Shown here: positions 16,192 through 26,098 of the stretch, piece after piece
How positions within the stretch are numbered: the stretch's first letter is position 1
Layout: each line of letters starts with the position of its first letter
Assembly: GCA_018268395.1 (NCBI GenBank)
Contig: JAFDWQ010000001.1
Span: forward strand, 834,644 to 898,643
From: Armatimonadota bacterium
GTDB lineage: Bacteria; Armatimonadota; Fimbriimonadia; Fimbriimonadales; Fimbriimonadaceae
DNA length: 64,000 bases
Reading direction: 5' to 3'
Translations under genes and position numbers: made by a program
The notes under the pieces: model-generated
What the model saw: the letters and a program-made list of their open reading frames with translations, nothing else
Database searches by the model: none
What the model was told of the DNA's origin: nothing

Positions 16192-16920
16192 ATGACTTTA
16201 GAGAGCAGTAAACTCATGGCGGTCGACGACACTGCGGGAATGAAGATTCTGGTCGTAGAGGACGAGCCCCGGGTCGCTGAGTTCGTCACAGCGGCCCTCA
16301 AGGAATTCGGATATTCGGTCACGTGGTCGAAGACGGGCCGAGAAGGCGCCGCCCGGCTTAAGTCTTCGGAGTTCGATGTCGCCATTCTGGACCTGCTCTT
16401 GCCCGACATGGACGGGTTCGCCGTCCTTGAGGAAGCGAGGAGGGCCGGGATCGCGACGCCGGTGCTCGTCTTGACCGCGCGCGCCGCGGTCGAGGACCGC
16501 GTCAAAGGCCTTGACCTGGGAGCGGACGATTACCTCCCCAAACCGTTCGAGCTCAACGAGTTGTTAGCCCGCGTCCGGGCCCTGTTGAGGCGTCGGCCGT
16601 CCGACTACAGTTGGCTCACCCTCGGCGACCTGACCCTTGAACCCGTCAGCCGGAAGGTCGTCCGTGGAAACCGTAGGATCGACCTCACAGCTCGCGAGTT
16701 TTCTTTGCTCGAACACCTGCTCAGGAACCGAGGGCGGGTCATCAGCCGGACGCAGATCATGGACGCGGTCTGGGGAGACCCTAACGGGGATTCGACGGTC
16801 GTGCCTGTCTACATCAACTACCTGCGCTCGAAGATCGAGAGCGCGGGCGAACCGAAGCTGATCCATACCGTCCGTGGAGTAGGATACGTGATGGAACTGC
16901 GCGACATTGCGTCCCCGTAG
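16192..16920 (+). CDS. OmpR/PhoB-family response regulator
   Basis: 242 residues. The receiver domain begins at MKILVVEDE (Met17 here) and has the acidic pair, the phospho-acceptor Asp in AILDLLLPDMDG, and Lys in LPKPFE. The C-terminal winged-helix domain has LTAREFSLLEHLLRNRG and ends in SKIE..GEPKLIHTVRGVGY. A GAAGAAGGCGG site lies before ATG 16192; 16216 and 16240 are alternatives. It overlaps its kinase by 14 nt. The 22-bp-spaced repeats upstream could be its own operator. Confidence 0.93.
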   Translation: MTLESSKLMAVDDTAGMKILVVEDEPRVAEFVTAALKEFGYSVTWSKTGREGAARLKSSEFDVAILDLLLPDMDGFAVLEEARRAGIATPVLVLTARAAVEDRVKGLDLGADDYLPKPFELNELLARVRALLRRRPSDYSWLTLGDLTLEPVSRKVVRGNRRIDLTAREFSLLEHLLRNRGRVISRTQIMDAVWGDPNGDSTVVPVYINYLRSKIESAGEPKLIHTVRGVGYVMELRDIASP

Positions 16921-18226
16921 CCTTAGGCTCAGACTGACACTCACCGTCGCCGCGTTTTTCGGCGCCTTCCTGGCGTGCCTTTTCTGGGTCGCCGCCCGTA
17001 CGTACGCGCTCGAACAGTCCCATGCCGCCGACGACGAACTTCTGACCGTCCTCAATGCGTTCACCGTCGAGTATCGGGCGTCGGCCAACGTCAAGTCATT
17101 GACCGACATCGTCCGGAGCCCCAGGTCGCCCAGTGCGGCCGTCTTCGACGCGGCCGGGTCCGCTCTCTTCTCGCACGGATCGGTGACGCTCGACAACGTA
17201 GAAGGCAAAGGCATCAGCAACATGGGCGGCTACCCGGTCCGCTTCGTGTCGAGGACGATCGACGGCCGGACGTTCGTCGTCGGCGACAACTGGCAAGACG
17301 TCTTGGACGCCCAACAGAAGCTCAACGTCATGCTGGCCCTGATCTGGATCCCGCTCGTGGCCCTCGCTGCCTTGATCACATGGTTCAGCGTGACGCGCAC
17401 CTTCCGACCCTTGCTCGCCATGGCGGACGAGGCGGACAGGCTCGCTTTGGCGGGACGCTCGAGCCGGCTCGCCGTACCGTCCAGCACCGAGTTCGGCCCA
17501 CTCGCCGTCCGTTTGAACGCGTTCTTGGACCGGCTCGAAAGCGGGATCAGGAGGCAGGAACGCTTCGTCGAAGACGCGGCCCATGAACTGCGCACTCCGC
17601 TGACGATCCTCAGGGGGCAGGCGGAAACGGCGCTGCTCCGCTCCAGAACGCCGGAAGAGTACGAACGCGTCCTCGGAGTCATCGTGGAAGAAGCGGCACG
17701 GTTGTCCCAATTGACCGACACCCTTCTCGTCAGCTCGGGCGGAGACGACCGTCCCGTCGAACCGCAACAACTGGCGATCACGGTCCAAGAGACCGTGGAC
17801 CGATGGCGCCCCCGTTTCGAGGAACTTGGCGTCGGGCTGAGGTCGCGGATCTCTTCCGCCATGGCCGCCATCGAACTCCGCGAGATCGAGACCGTGCTCA
17901 ACAACCTGTTGGCCAACGCGCTCCGCCATTCACCGCAAGGATCGGAGTGCTGGATCACGCTGGCGGGAGACGTTTCGGGGGCCGTCCTGACCGTGTCCGA
18001 TCAAGGCCCGGGGATCGAAGACGAAGCCAAAACCCAAGTGTTCGAACGGTTCTTCCGGACCGACGCCTCGCGGAACCGGAGCGAAGGAGGGTTCGGAATC
18101 GGACTCGCGATCTGCCGCCGTATGGTCGAAGACCGGGCGGGAGAGCTAACGGTCGAAGACAATCAGCCCCATGGGGCGAAGTTCATCGTCAGTTTCGGCC
18201 GCTATTCGAAGAGCCCGCGGTCCTGA
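16907..18226 (+). CDS. Membrane sensor histidine kinase
   Basis: 439 residues. Two membrane helices (about 10-30 and 140-162) enclose a periplasmic sensor of about 110 residues. A HAMP-like region follows, then the H-box [11 protein letters not shown] with His226, the N-box [11 protein letters not shown], and the G-boxes DQGPGIED and GGFGIGLAI. This is a QseC/CusS-type kinase and the partner of the overlapping regulator. Start is TTG at 16907. The stimulus is unknown. Its last 25 nt overlap the convergent ruvB. Confidence 0.92.
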   Translation: MRPRSLRLRLTLTVAAFFGAFLACLFWVAARTYALEQSHAADDELLTVLNAFTVEYRASANVKSLTDIVRSPRSPSAAVFDAAGSALFSHGSVTLDNVEGKGISNMGGYPVRFVSRTIDGRTFVVGDNWQDVLDAQQKLNVMLALIWIPLVALAALITWFSVTRTFRPLLAMADEADRLALAGRSSRLAVPSSTEFGPLAVRLNAFLDRLESGIRRQERFVEDAAHELRTPLTILRGQAETALLRSRTPEEYERVLGVIVEEAARLSQLTDTLLVSSGGDDRPVEPQQLAITVQETVDRWRPRFEELGVGLRSRISSAMAAIELREIETVLNNLLANALRHSPQGSECWITLAGDVSGAVLTVSDQGPGIEDEAKTQVFERFFRTDASRNRSEGGFGIGLAICRRMVEDRAGELTVEDNQPHGAKFIVSFGRYSKSPRS

Positions 18227-19227
18227 GCTGCCGGCGGCGCGATCCCCAAGTGCCGGTAAGCGGCTTCGGCCGCCCCTCGACCCCTCGGCGTGCGCTGGAT
18301 GAATCCCTGTTGGAGCAAGAACGGCTCGTAGACGTCTTCGATCGTTCCCGCGTCTTCGCCTGTCGCGGCGGCGAGCGTGTCGAGACCGACCGGTCCGCCT
18401 GCGAACTTTGTGACGATCGTGCTTAAGATCGCCCGGTCCACGCGGTCAAGCCCGAGGGGATCGATACCGAGCGCAGCCAACGCTTTGTCGGCGATCGCGC
18501 GGTCGATCACGTCCCGTCCGTCCACCTGGGCAAAGTCGCGCACCCGACGCAGGATCCGGTTCGCGATACGGGGCGTCCCACGTGACCGGCCGGCGATCTC
18601 GCGGCCGCCCGATTCGTCGATCGGGAATCCCAAGACGTCAGCCGACCGCCGCACGATCTGATAGAGCGCCTCGGAGTCGTAGAATGCGAAGTGCATGACG
18701 ATGCCGAACCGGTCACGGAGCGGCCCGGTCAGGAGTCCTTGTCGCGTCGTCGCACCGATCACGGTGAACGGCGGGACCTCGAGCCGGACCGAGCGTGCGG
18801 CGGGCCCTTTCCCGATCATGAGGTCGACCTTGCGGTCCTCCATGGCCGGGTAGAGCATTTCTTCGACCGTCCGCGGAAGGCGGTGGATCTCGTCGATGAA
18901 CAGCACGGCACCAGGCTCGAGGTTGGTCAAGATGCCGACGAGGTCGCCTGGGATCTGCAACGCCGGGCCGCTCGTGACTTGAATCGGGCAATCCATTTCG
19001 TTCGCCACGATGTGGGCCAGCGTGGTCTTGCCGAGTCCCGGAGGCCCGTAGAGAAGCAAGTGGTCGAGCGGTTCGTCTCGAAGCTTGGCCGCAGATAGGA
19101 ACACGGTCAGATTGGAGCACAGTCCGTCCTGACCGATGAATTCGGCCAGGCGCCGCGGCCGAAGGGCCAGTTCGAAACCCTGGTCTTCGACCAAGGCGGT
19201 CGGTTCCAACTCGCCGGGACGGCTCAT
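18202..19227 (-). CDS. ruvB: Holliday junction branch-migration ATPase RuvB
   Basis: 341 residues, normal length. Walker [13 protein letters not shown], Walker [10 protein letters not shown], sensor GATTRQG and the arginine finger in PLRDRFGIV are all present. The C-terminal winged helix ends in [11 protein letters not shown]. With RuvA it drives branch migration during recombination repair. It overlaps the ruvA stop by 4 nt. No ruvC is adjacent. Confidence 0.97.
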   Translation of the reverse strand: MSRPGELEPTALVEDQGFELALRPRRLAEFIGQDGLCSNLTVFLSAAKLRDEPLDHLLLYGPPGLGKTTLAHIVANEMDCPIQVTSGPALQIPGDLVGILTNLEPGAVLFIDEIHRLPRTVEEMLYPAMEDRKVDLMIGKGPAARSVRLEVPPFTVIGATTRQGLLTGPLRDRFGIVMHFAFYDSEALYQIVRRSADVLGFPIDESGGREIAGRSRGTPRIANRILRRVRDFAQVDGRDVIDRAIADKALAALGIDPLGLDRVDRAILSTIVTKFAGGPVGLDTLAAATGEDAGTIEDVYEPFLLQQGFIQRTPRGRGAAEAAYRHLGIAPPAAQDRGLFE

Positions 19228-19814
19228 CGCACAAGGCCTCTGAGAGCGATCTTGATCTGGTCAGACACGTCGTCGGCCTGGTCCCGGGCTTCGGCCGCAG
19301 CCGCCTCGGCCTCTTGCCGGCGGTATCCGAGAGCCAGCAGGGCCTCGAGAAGTTCGTCCTGCTTCGCCGTCCTGGGGCGGGCGACCACCGCTGCGAGTTT
19401 CTGCTCGAACTCGACTTGGGGCACCTTGTCCTTCAGCTCGACGATGATCCGTTCGGCCAGTCGGGGCCCGACTCCCGGCACCCGCGTGAGCGCTTTGACG
19501 TCTTGGGCGAGGATCGCTTGCATCGCTCCACTTTCGCCGATCGACCCGAGGATCGCGAGCGCCGTCTTTGGGCCGCACCCCTTCACGTCCCGGAACAGGT
19601 CGAACGCCCGCCGCTGGTCGGCGGCGACGAAACCGTAGAGAGACTGGTCGTCTTCGCGAAAGACGTGCCGCACGTAGAGGTCGGCGGTGCCACCGACGAC
19701 GAGTTCGAACGCGACGGTCGCGGGAACGAGGACGTGGTATCCGACACCGTGACAGTCCACGACGACCGAGGCGCCGTCGTTCTCGAGGACCTCACCGCGG
19801 AGCCGGGCGATCAT
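19224..19814 (-). CDS. ruvA: Holliday junction DNA helicase subunit RuvA
   Basis: 196 residues. The N-terminal OB fold ([20 protein letters not shown]) is followed by the HhH region ([16 protein letters not shown] and [22 protein letters not shown]). The C-terminal domain III (about residues 150-196) contacts RuvB. The start at 19814 fits the family and has TAACCT 7 nt before it. Confidence 0.96.
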   Translation of the reverse strand: MIARLRGEVLENDGASVVVDCHGVGYHVLVPATVAFELVVGGTADLYVRHVFREDDQSLYGFVAADQRRAFDLFRDVKGCGPKTALAILGSIGESGAMQAILAQDVKALTRVPGVGPRLAERIIVELKDKVPQVEFEQKLAAVVARPRTAKQDELLEALLALGYRRQEAEAAAAEARDQADDVSDQIKIALRGLVR

Positions 19815-19821
19815 TCCCTAC

Positions 19822-19827
19822 AGGTTA
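19822..19827 (-). promoter_or_regulatory. -10 box TAACCT for ruvA-ruvB
   Basis: GGTAACCT on the minus strand with 7 nt to the ATG at 19814. Confidence 0.45.
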
Positions 19828-19835
19828 CCCTGTGT

Positions 19836-21512
19836 CTAGTACTTTTCGCCGCCCGGGCCGAGGGGCAGGATCGGGAACTGACTGAAATCGACGTTCTGAG
19901 CGGCGGCGGACAAGGGCTCGACCTCGATGGAAAAATCGAGCTTGACTTCGTAAGCGCGCGGCCAAGGCAGCCTGATCTCGACGTCACGGATGCTCGTCAC
20001 CTCGTATTGCTTCGCACCTGCGAAAAACCTCGTCCCTTGGAGCTGCTCTTTGAAGCGGTTCTGCAACCTGTTGCCGAGATCGGTCTTGACGAGGGCGTCG
20101 ACCTTGGCGAGGGCGGGGCCGTACGTCTCCTCCCGCGAGGCGTTCGGAAGCTTATCGATCATTGCGTACGCTTCGGGCCGGACGAACTTGTGGTATTCAA
20201 AGTCGTTGACCAGCCGATGGAGGATGAAGGCGCGCAACGCGACTTCCCGCTGGAGAGGATCGGCACCGGCGCGTCGGGCCAACATGTACACGTTCGCCGC
20301 CGGGATCGTCGTGCCCATCGTGTTCCCAGCCGTGTTCCATCCGGCATAGGCGAGGACGCGCGACGATCGGCCCTCCGCGGTCAAGGCGTCGTAAAGCCTT
20401 GGGTCCGCCGTACCGGAAGACCCCAGGTTGACGTCGGCGATCGCGACGGGCATCCCCTGATCGACTTCCGTCTTCATCGACCGCAGGAACGCGTCCAAGG
20501 CGAACGCCTTAGGGTCCGGAGTGTTGACGTAAAGAGAGTAGTCGAAGCTCTCACCAGGCTTGGCAAAGTCCGCACCAGACCCGATGATCTGGTCGCGCAA
20601 GCTGTTGTCGAGCGTCTCCGACTCGTAAAAGGCGATCTTTTGTCGACCGGCCTCGTCCGCATAGACGACCCGGATCTTCGGCGTCCATGTCTCCGACCGC
20701 ATCAGCGCACGGCTCAACAAGACATTGGACAACTGGTCGATACCCGCCGCATGGATGATCCGGTCCGCGATCTCCAGGCTCTTCGAAAGTTCGATGAGCT
20801 TTTTCGACTCCGGCACGTGGGGGCCGACCGGCTTGGCATCGTCTTGACCTAGGGCGAAAAAGTCGAACGCTCCCAGTCTCGTCATCCGCATCAGCTCTTG
20901 CTGGACGCGATGGTCGCGGTCACGGACGGCGTAGTACCGATCGATCTCGCCGACGGGGATCTGCTTTTTGAGGTTCGCGGCCGTCGAGCGAAGCGGGGCC
21001 GTGTCCGTGGACTTGAGACGCTCTTTGACGTCCACAAAGCGCGCCAGTTGGTTCCGCCACGCCGCGTTCTGGCGGGTCGCGGTCGGGGCGAGCCGCATCA
21101 TCGCCGAAAACCCGTAGACCTTGATCCCCGGATTCTGCTTGCGCACTTGCCAAAAATCGCGGAGGCGCTTGATCGCCAGCGTGTACGACGTCCTGTCGGT
21201 CCGTGATGCGATCAGTCCGCCGTACGCGATCATGTCGGTATTGACGACCAAGGCGTCGCAGGACGGCAACGTTTCCGCAAGCCACTTCGTGATGGCTTCA
21301 GGCTTACCGGGTTGGACAAAGTGGCCGAGAAGCTCGTCCGGCGGCGTCACGACTTCGACCCCGGCCAGGTGCCCGATCATTTGGGCGAACTGGGTCGTGG
21401 CCGGCCTGTCGTCGACCGGGATCAGCAGCACGCGCTTGATCGACAGCCCCGCGTGGGCGGAACAGACCGCCGCGCACAAGGACAGGACCGCCGAACGGCG
21501 CACCCACCACAT
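19836..21512 (-). CDS. DUF4127 family secreted protein
   Basis: 558 residues. An N-terminal signal peptide (RRSAVLSLCAAVCSAHA) precedes a large domain starting RVLLIPVDDRPATTQF. It contains VVNTDMIAYGGLIASR, AYAGWNTAGNTMGT and late helical segments, all typical of DUF4127, whose function is unknown. The domain opening and the Asp/His-rich loops recall metallo-hydrolase-like folds, but no activity is assigned. ATG 21512 is chosen over 21575 for the signal peptide and for TATCCT 7 nt upstream. Confidence 0.85.
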   Translation of the reverse strand: MWWVRRSAVLSLCAAVCSAHAGLSIKRVLLIPVDDRPATTQFAQMIGHLAGVEVVTPPDELLGHFVQPGKPEAITKWLAETLPSCDALVVNTDMIAYGGLIASRTDRTSYTLAIKRLRDFWQVRKQNPGIKVYGFSAMMRLAPTATRQNAAWRNQLARFVDVKERLKSTDTAPLRSTAANLKKQIPVGEIDRYYAVRDRDHRVQQELMRMTRLGAFDFFALGQDDAKPVGPHVPESKKLIELSKSLEIADRIIHAAGIDQLSNVLLSRALMRSETWTPKIRVVYADEAGRQKIAFYESETLDNSLRDQIIGSGADFAKPGESFDYSLYVNTPDPKAFALDAFLRSMKTEVDQGMPVAIADVNLGSSGTADPRLYDALTAEGRSSRVLAYAGWNTAGNTMGTTIPAANVYMLARRAGADPLQREVALRAFILHRLVNDFEYHKFVRPEAYAMIDKLPNASREETYGPALAKVDALVKTDLGNRLQNRFKEQLQGTRFFAGAKQYEVTSIRDVEIRLPWPRAYEVKLDFSIEVEPLSAAAQNVDFSQFPILPLGPGGEKY

Positions 21513-21519
21513 GGACCCG

Positions 21520-21525
21520 AGGATA
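21520..21525 (-). promoter_or_regulatory. -10 box TATCCT for the DUF4127 gene
   Basis: GGTATCCT on the minus strand with 7 nt to the ATG at 21512. It sits between this gene and the end of rfbA. Confidence 0.5.
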
Positions 21526-21534
21526 CCAGCCTGG

Positions 21535-22407
21535 TCACTCGGCTTCATCGGCGATCCGTCGAAGGTAGCGGCCATAAGCCGTAGACGGCATCGAATCGGA
21601 CGTCTCTTTCAGGGAATCGGCACCGATCCAACCGTTCCGGAAGGCGATCTCCTCCAGGCACGCGATCATCAGGCCCTGTCGCTGTTCCACGGCCTCCACG
21701 AAGTTCGAAGCCTGCAAGAGCGAGCCGTACGTGCCCGTGTCCAACCAGGCATAGCCCCGGTTCAAACGCGTCACTTGTAGCGACCCTTCGTCCAAGTACA
21801 GCCTGTTCAAGTCGGTGATCTCCAATTCACCTCGCGCCGATGGCCGTAGCCGATGAGCCTTGTCGCACACGGAACGGTCATAAAAGTACAGGCCGGTGAC
21901 CGCGAAATTGGACTTTGGCGCTTGTGGCTTCTCTTCAAGGTCGACCGCCTTTCCTGTCGCGTCGAACGCGACGACGCCGTAGTCGCTTGGATTCTCGACC
22001 TGATAGGCGAACACCGTGGCCCCCGCCTCCCGCGAGGCCGCCTCTCTGACGAGGTGCGTGAGGTCGCCGCCGTAGAACACGTTGTCGCCCAAGACCAGCG
22101 CGGCCCCCTCTCCCGCCAAGAAGCTTTCGCCGATCAGGAACGCCTGGGCGAGACCCCCCGGGTCGGGCTGGGCGGCGTACGACAGCCTGACTCCGAAGCG
22201 CGACCCGTCACCCAGGAGCTTTCGGAACGCCTCCTGGTCGCCAGGTGTCGTGATCACCAGAATGTCCCTCAAGCCGGCCAGCATCAGGACGCTGAGCGGA
22301 TAGTAGACCATCGGCTTGCTGTAAACCGGAAGGAGTTGCTTGCTCGTCGCGGTCGTCAGGGGGAACAGCCGGCTTCCGGTCCCGCCCGCTAGGACGATCC
22401 CCTTCAC
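21535..22407 (-). CDS. rfbA: Glucose-1-phosphate thymidylyltransferase
   Basis: 290 residues, normal for RmlA. It makes dTDP-glucose from dTTP and glucose-1-phosphate. The N-terminal nucleotide loop is [17 protein letters not shown], followed by [17 protein letters not shown] and later [11 protein letters not shown]. Its start overlaps the rfbB stop by 4 nt. It supplies the substrate of rfbB for dTDP-deoxysugars of surface glycans. Confidence 0.96.
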   Translation of the reverse strand: MKGIVLAGGTGSRLFPLTTATSKQLLPVYSKPMVYYPLSVLMLAGLRDILVITTPGDQEAFRKLLGDGSRFGVRLSYAAQPDPGGLAQAFLIGESFLAGEGAALVLGDNVFYGGDLTHLVREAASREAGATVFAYQVENPSDYGVVAFDATGKAVDLEEKPQAPKSNFAVTGLYFYDRSVCDKAHRLRPSARGELEITDLNRLYLDEGSLQVTRLNRGYAWLDTGTYGSLLQASNFVEAVEQRQGLMIACLEEIAFRNGWIGADSLKETSDSMPSTAYGRYLRRIADEAE

Positions 22408-23426
22408 AGGTCCTCACCGAGGCTCGGCCCGTAGAACGCCTTCACGAACGCGCGGTAACCGTCGTCGGCCACGATCGGCTCCCACCAAGCCCGGTTGTCG
22501 CGGAACCAGTCGATCGTGTCGTTCAGGCCTTGGTCGAACGGCACCTCTGGTCTCCAACCGAGCGCCTGGACCTTGCGCGTCGTCATCGAGTACCGGGCGT
22601 CATGGGCGCCCTTGCGCGGGTCCGGTATGTTCTTGACGAGACGGCCGTCTAACTGCAGCCGGTCCAGGATCTTCTCGACGACGATCCGGTTCGGGCGCTC
22701 GTTCACATCGCCGATGTTATAAACCTCGCCTGGCTCGCCCTTGGTCAAAACCGTCCAAATGCCCGCCGCATGGTCGCGGACGTGGATCCACTCGCGCACT
22801 TGGTTCCCTTCGCCGTAGAGCGGCACCTTCTTGCCCTGCAACAGGCGCGTCAAGAAGAACGGGACGAGCTTCTCGGGAAAGTGGTTCGGCCCGTACGTGT
22901 TGCCGCCCCGTGTCAGGACCACCGGCGTGCGGTACGACGTCCAATGGGCCCGGCACAGCAAGTCGCCGCCCGCCTTGCTCGCGCTATAGGGCGTGTTCGG
23001 CTGTAACGGGCTTTGCTCGGTGAACTCGCCCTCCGCGATCGAACCGTAGACCTCGTCGGTGCTGACGTGGAGCATTCGCTCCAGGCCGTGCTTCCGGGTC
23101 TGTTCTAACAGGACCTGCACGCCGAAAGTGTTCGTTTGGACGAAGTCGCTATTGTCCAAGAGCGAACGATCGTTATGGCTTTCAGCCGCAAAGTTGACCA
23201 AATGGGTGATCTGATGTTCGTCAAGGAGCCGACCGACCGTTTCCGCGTCCTGCACTTCCCCGCATTCGAAGACGACCTCGTCAGCGACCGGGTCGAGGTT
23301 GGCCAGGATGCCGGAATAGCGGAGAGCGTCATAGGCGACGATCGGCACGTCGGGGGCCAAGCCGCGCACGAGGCGCACGAAGTTGGATCCGATGAACCCG
23401 GCCGCACCGGTGACGAAAAGCCTCAT
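22404..23426 (-). CDS. rfbB: dTDP-glucose 4,6-dehydratase
   Basis: 340 residues, an extended SDR. It has the NAD motif [23 protein letters not shown], the active-site STDEVYGS, and YSASKAGGD with the YxxxK pair. It converts dTDP-glucose to dTDP-4-keto-6-deoxyglucose. It is coupled to rfbA, and an RfbC-like cupin gene lies 45 nt upstream on the same strand. No rfbD is in the cluster. Confidence 0.95.
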   Translation of the reverse strand: MRLFVTGAAGFIGSNFVRLVRGLAPDVPIVAYDALRYSGILANLDPVADEVVFECGEVQDAETVGRLLDEHQITHLVNFAAESHNDRSLLDNSDFVQTNTFGVQVLLEQTRKHGLERMLHVSTDEVYGSIAEGEFTEQSPLQPNTPYSASKAGGDLLCRAHWTSYRTPVVLTRGGNTYGPNHFPEKLVPFFLTRLLQGKKVPLYGEGNQVREWIHVRDHAAGIWTVLTKGEPGEVYNIGDVNERPNRIVVEKILDRLQLDGRLVKNIPDPRKGAHDARYSMTTRKVQALGWRPEVPFDQGLNDTIDWFRDNRAWWEPIVADDGYRAFVKAFYGPSLGEDL

Positions 23427-23471
23427 CCCGGCGGTATTGTGCCCCAGCCGGGCGTATCGCCGGGTGACTCG

Positions 23472-23930
23472 TCAGTCCGGCAGCCGGAAGCGGGAGTCCG
23501 GATCGCTTTCGTGCCGGATCTCGTCCACAGGCCCGGCCTTGTCCCGTCCTGCATAAAGCCTATCGGGAAAGTTGATCACGAAGGCGTCTCGGTCGCCGAC
23601 GTTGCGATAGGCGTGCACGACTCCTGGCGGGACGTAGACCGCGAGGGGGTTTTCGGACCCCGCTTCGAAACGCTCGAACGCTTCCTCCTGCCCAGGCCGG
23701 TTCTCCCACAGATAGACCTCGTAACGTCCGTCCACGAACGCGAACCCGTCCGTTTGGCCGGCGTGCTCGTGCGGGCCGCGCGCCACACCCGGCCCCGTCA
23801 TGCTGATATAGGCCATTGCGGGCTCGAAGCCGTCCGGCAGCTCGTCGTCACGGAACAGCTCGAGGAGCCAACCCCTGGAGTCGGTGTGGCGGGCGAGCGG
23901 GCGGACGATGACGCCCGGAATGCGGTCCAT
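23472..23930 (-). CDS. dTDP-4-dehydrorhamnose 3,5-epimerase-related cupin
   Basis: 152 residues, shorter than classical RfbC (about 180). The cupin barrel shows HTDSRGWLLELFR, RGPHEHAGQTD with the His matching the catalytic RGLH, and VPPGVVHAYRNV. The classical KLV..G...DV.VD.R stretch is altered. It is probably an RfbC relative acting on a dTDP-keto-sugar made by the neighbouring genes; 3,5-epimerisation itself is not assured. CAAAAT lies 6 nt before the ATG at 23930. Confidence 0.7.
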   Translation of the reverse strand: MDRIPGVIVRPLARHTDSRGWLLELFRDDELPDGFEPAMAYISMTGPGVARGPHEHAGQTDGFAFVDGRYEVYLWENRPGQEEAFERFEAGSENPLAVYVPPGVVHAYRNVGDRDAFVINFPDRLYAGRDKAGPVDEIRHESDPDSRFRLPD

Positions 23931-24041
23931 CCCGACATTTTGGCCCGTCCAGGCTACGGACGCTCCGTGGCACCCAAGTCCCAAGATCGGAAATTCTTTC
24001 AACCGTTCGTGCGGTAACGCTCTCAGTTGGGTCGGAGAACG

Positions 24042-24584
24042 ATGATTCTCGAAAAGCACCTTCCCCTGGCAAGGCCGGCGACGTACGACAGCGAGGCGCT
24101 CCGTGAGTGGGTCCACGCCCACCACGACGACATCTTCAGGTTTTTGAACCATCTGACTCGGCACCGGGAGGCCGCCGAGGATCTCGCCCAGCAGACGTTC
24201 GTCAACGCTTACCAGGCCCTGGACTCCTTCAGGGGCGAGTCAGGCATGAGGACCTGGCTTCACCGGATCGCTTTCCGCGAATACGTCGCATGGCGCAGAA
24301 AGCGCAGGCTGACCCTCCCCCTCGACGTGCTCGGCGGCCGCCACGACCGCCGTATCGCCGACGTGGAGAACGAAGTCGCGCTGCTCGGCGCCCTCCACAA
24401 GATCCCCGCAGCCCACCGCGAGGCGTTCCTGTTGTTCGAAGTGCAACAGCTCAGCGTGGACGAAGTGGCCGACGTCATGGCGCTCAAGCCCGGCACGGTC
24501 AAGTCCCACCTGCACTTTGCCCGGAAGAACCTGAGGACGCTGATCGGTGACGAGGCTCAGGAGGCGAACCATGAAGCTGAATGA
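24042..24584 (+). CDS. ECF-family RNA polymerase sigma factor
   Basis: 180 residues. Region 2 (DIFRFLNHLTRHREAAEDLAQQ, then FVNAYQAL and MRTWLHRIA) and region 4 (IPAAHREAFLLFEVQQLSVDEVADVMALKPGTVKSHLHFARK) are complete. The -10-binding and helix-turn-helix segments are clear. GGAG lies 5 nt before ATG 24042. It overlaps the next gene by 14 nt; that gene has a membrane anchor and is likely its partner. The regulon is unknown. Confidence 0.93.
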   Translation: MILEKHLPLARPATYDSEALREWVHAHHDDIFRFLNHLTRHREAAEDLAQQTFVNAYQALDSFRGESGMRTWLHRIAFREYVAWRRKRRLTLPLDVLGGRHDRRIADVENEVALLGALHKIPAAHREAFLLFEVQQLSVDEVADVMALKPGTVKSHLHFARKNLRTLIGDEAQEANHEAE

Positions 24585-25623
24585 AGACATCCTACGACTG
24601 AGGGCCGAAGGCTCCAGCCCGGAGGCGAAAGGGCGGGTGGTCGAAAGACTCCAGGAGAAACGCAGAAGAACGACCATGACCATTATCGGAAAACTCAGCA
24701 TCCCCGCCGCGCTCGTCGCGGCCGTCGCCATCGGCGGCATGCTCAGCGTCCCCCGCACCGCCCTCGCGTCACCTGCGACCGTGGCGAAGGCCATCCGCGA
24801 CGTGAAGAACTACGTGATCGACTCGTTCACAATGGTCGGCGGCAAACGTACGCTGACCTCCAAGACGACGGTCACCAACGGCAAGCTCTCGCGACAGTTC
24901 TATGACGCGCTAGGCGCCCCGATCGCCGAAGGCAAGGTCAACGCCCTCGACGGCAAGCTGTTCGAACTGACCATCGGCCACGACGCGAACGGCACCCAAC
25001 GGATTCGGAAGTCCGAAGGCGGCCCCGGTGCGGACGTCCATATCGTCACGGGCGAAAGGCTCGACGGGCCGGTAAAGGAGATCGAAGTCCAAGGCAGCCC
25101 GATCGGCGACGCCCAAGGGCGGTCGGTCGAGATCAAAGCCGAGAAGGGACCCGACGGCAAGGTGACGAAGAAGGTCATCGTGGACGGAAAGGAGGTCAAA
25201 GACCTTCCGGCCGATCTCAAGGACAAAGTCGGCGTCAAAGTCGGAAAAGGCCACGACGTCCAGGGCCTGCACCTCGAGATCGGCTCCGCGATCAAGTCCG
25301 GCGAAGTCGTCCGTGGCGGCATGCTCGTGATCGAAGGAAACCACAACGGCGACGTGACGTCGTTCGCCTCCGGCCAGACGTCGGTCGATTACCTCCTCAA
25401 GCTGCTCGACGACCAAACCCGCTGGAACATCGACCGCGGCGTGACCGTGAACGGCCAGAAGCTCGACAAGTTCACCTTGAAAGGCCCGGCCAGCCCGATC
25501 GAGCTTTTCGTCGACCCGATGACGAGCCTACCGAGGCTGCTCCGGTTCGTCGGCCCGGGCGTCGGCGACCATCCTCAGGTCGAAGACGAGTACGTCTACG
25601 GCGCCGTCCCGCCCGTAAAGTAA
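24571..25623 (+). CDS. Membrane-anchored LolA/RseB-like partner of the ECF sigma factor
   Basis: 350 residues. A short Arg/Glu-rich cytosolic N-terminus (about 35 residues) is followed by one membrane helix (IIGKLSIPAALVAAVAIGGML) and a large extracytoplasmic domain. The end (LFVDPMTSLPRLLRFV) resembles outer-membrane-lipoprotein carrier (LolA/RseB-like) folds. The topology and the 14-nt overlap with the sigma gene suggest an anti-sigma factor or envelope sensor. The N-terminus is too short for a classical zinc anti-sigma domain, so this role is inference. AGGAGG precedes the start. Confidence 0.65.
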   Translation: MKLNEDILRLRAEGSSPEAKGRVVERLQEKRRRTTMTIIGKLSIPAALVAAVAIGGMLSVPRTALASPATVAKAIRDVKNYVIDSFTMVGGKRTLTSKTTVTNGKLSRQFYDALGAPIAEGKVNALDGKLFELTIGHDANGTQRIRKSEGGPGADVHIVTGERLDGPVKEIEVQGSPIGDAQGRSVEIKAEKGPDGKVTKKVIVDGKEVKDLPADLKDKVGVKVGKGHDVQGLHLEIGSAIKSGEVVRGGMLVIEGNHNGDVTSFASGQTSVDYLLKLLDDQTRWNIDRGVTVNGQKLDKFTLKGPASPIELFVDPMTSLPRLLRFVGPGVGDHPQVEDEYVYGAVPPVK

Positions 25624-25627
25624 ACGC

Positions 25628-25679
25628 ACCGTGGCCCTCTCTTTTCCGACCGTGCGAACGGAGAGGAGAGGGCCACGGT
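25628..25679 (+). terminator. Terminator-like long hairpin after the sigma operon
   Basis: ACCGTGGCCCTCTC and GAGAGGGCCACGGT form a perfect 14-bp stem with a 24-nt loop. There is no strong T-tract. Confidence 0.65.
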
Positions 25680-25723
25680 TCGCTCGGTTGCCATAGAGCC
25701 AGTGCCCCGTCGATGCCGACGCA

Positions 25724-26026
25724 CTAATCAGGATTGTTTGGCACGTCGGGCTTCGGACCTACGGGACAATTCGCTCCCAAAGCGGAACCGGCCTTTGGCT
25801 GTCCAAAGAAAAGCCAAATCTGGACGGCGCAGATCAACCCTCCGAACACGCCGCCCCAGCCTTTGAAGGCCTGCATGGTCACTGCCAGCCAGAGCGCCCA
25901 CTGCCATAAGACCAGCACCGCGAACTCAAAGCCTAACAAGCCTCCGAGCATCGCGATCAAGGCACGTTGGGGCTTCGACGGGCCGGCTAAGAGGACCTCC
26001 AAACGTTGACGGGTTTCAGCGTCCAA
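25724..26026 (-). CDS. Small membrane protein, unknown
   Basis: 100 residues if started at TTG 26026. There are two hydrophobic helices (about residues 22-45 and 55-75), a charged N-terminus (DAETRQRLEVLL) and a Pro-rich tail. No family is recognised. It is in the same frame as the small membrane gene upstream, separated only by one TGA (26099-26101) and 24 sense codons without ATG or GTG. The start is therefore uncertain. Confidence 0.45.
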   Translation of the reverse strand: MDAETRQRLEVLLAGPSKPQRALIAMLGGLLGFEFAVLVLWQWALWLAVTMQAFKGWGGVFGGLICAVQIWLFFGQPKAGSALGANCPVGPKPDVPNNPD

Positions 26027-26098
26027 ATCTTGTTGCCAATCGTGAAGCCCACCCGATTCGACTTCGGCCTGCGGACCGCGGGCCCTTGGGGACGGAGT

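Noticed and set aside
19314-20852. 512-codon plus-strand frame over ruvA and the DUF4127 gene
   Set aside because: It crosses two well-supported minus-strand genes and has no recognisable domain.
23990-24030. ECF-type autoregulatory promoter (GGAAATT ... TCTCA) before the sigma gene
   Set aside because: The spacing between the two elements is about 23 nt, too long for a -35/-10 pair.
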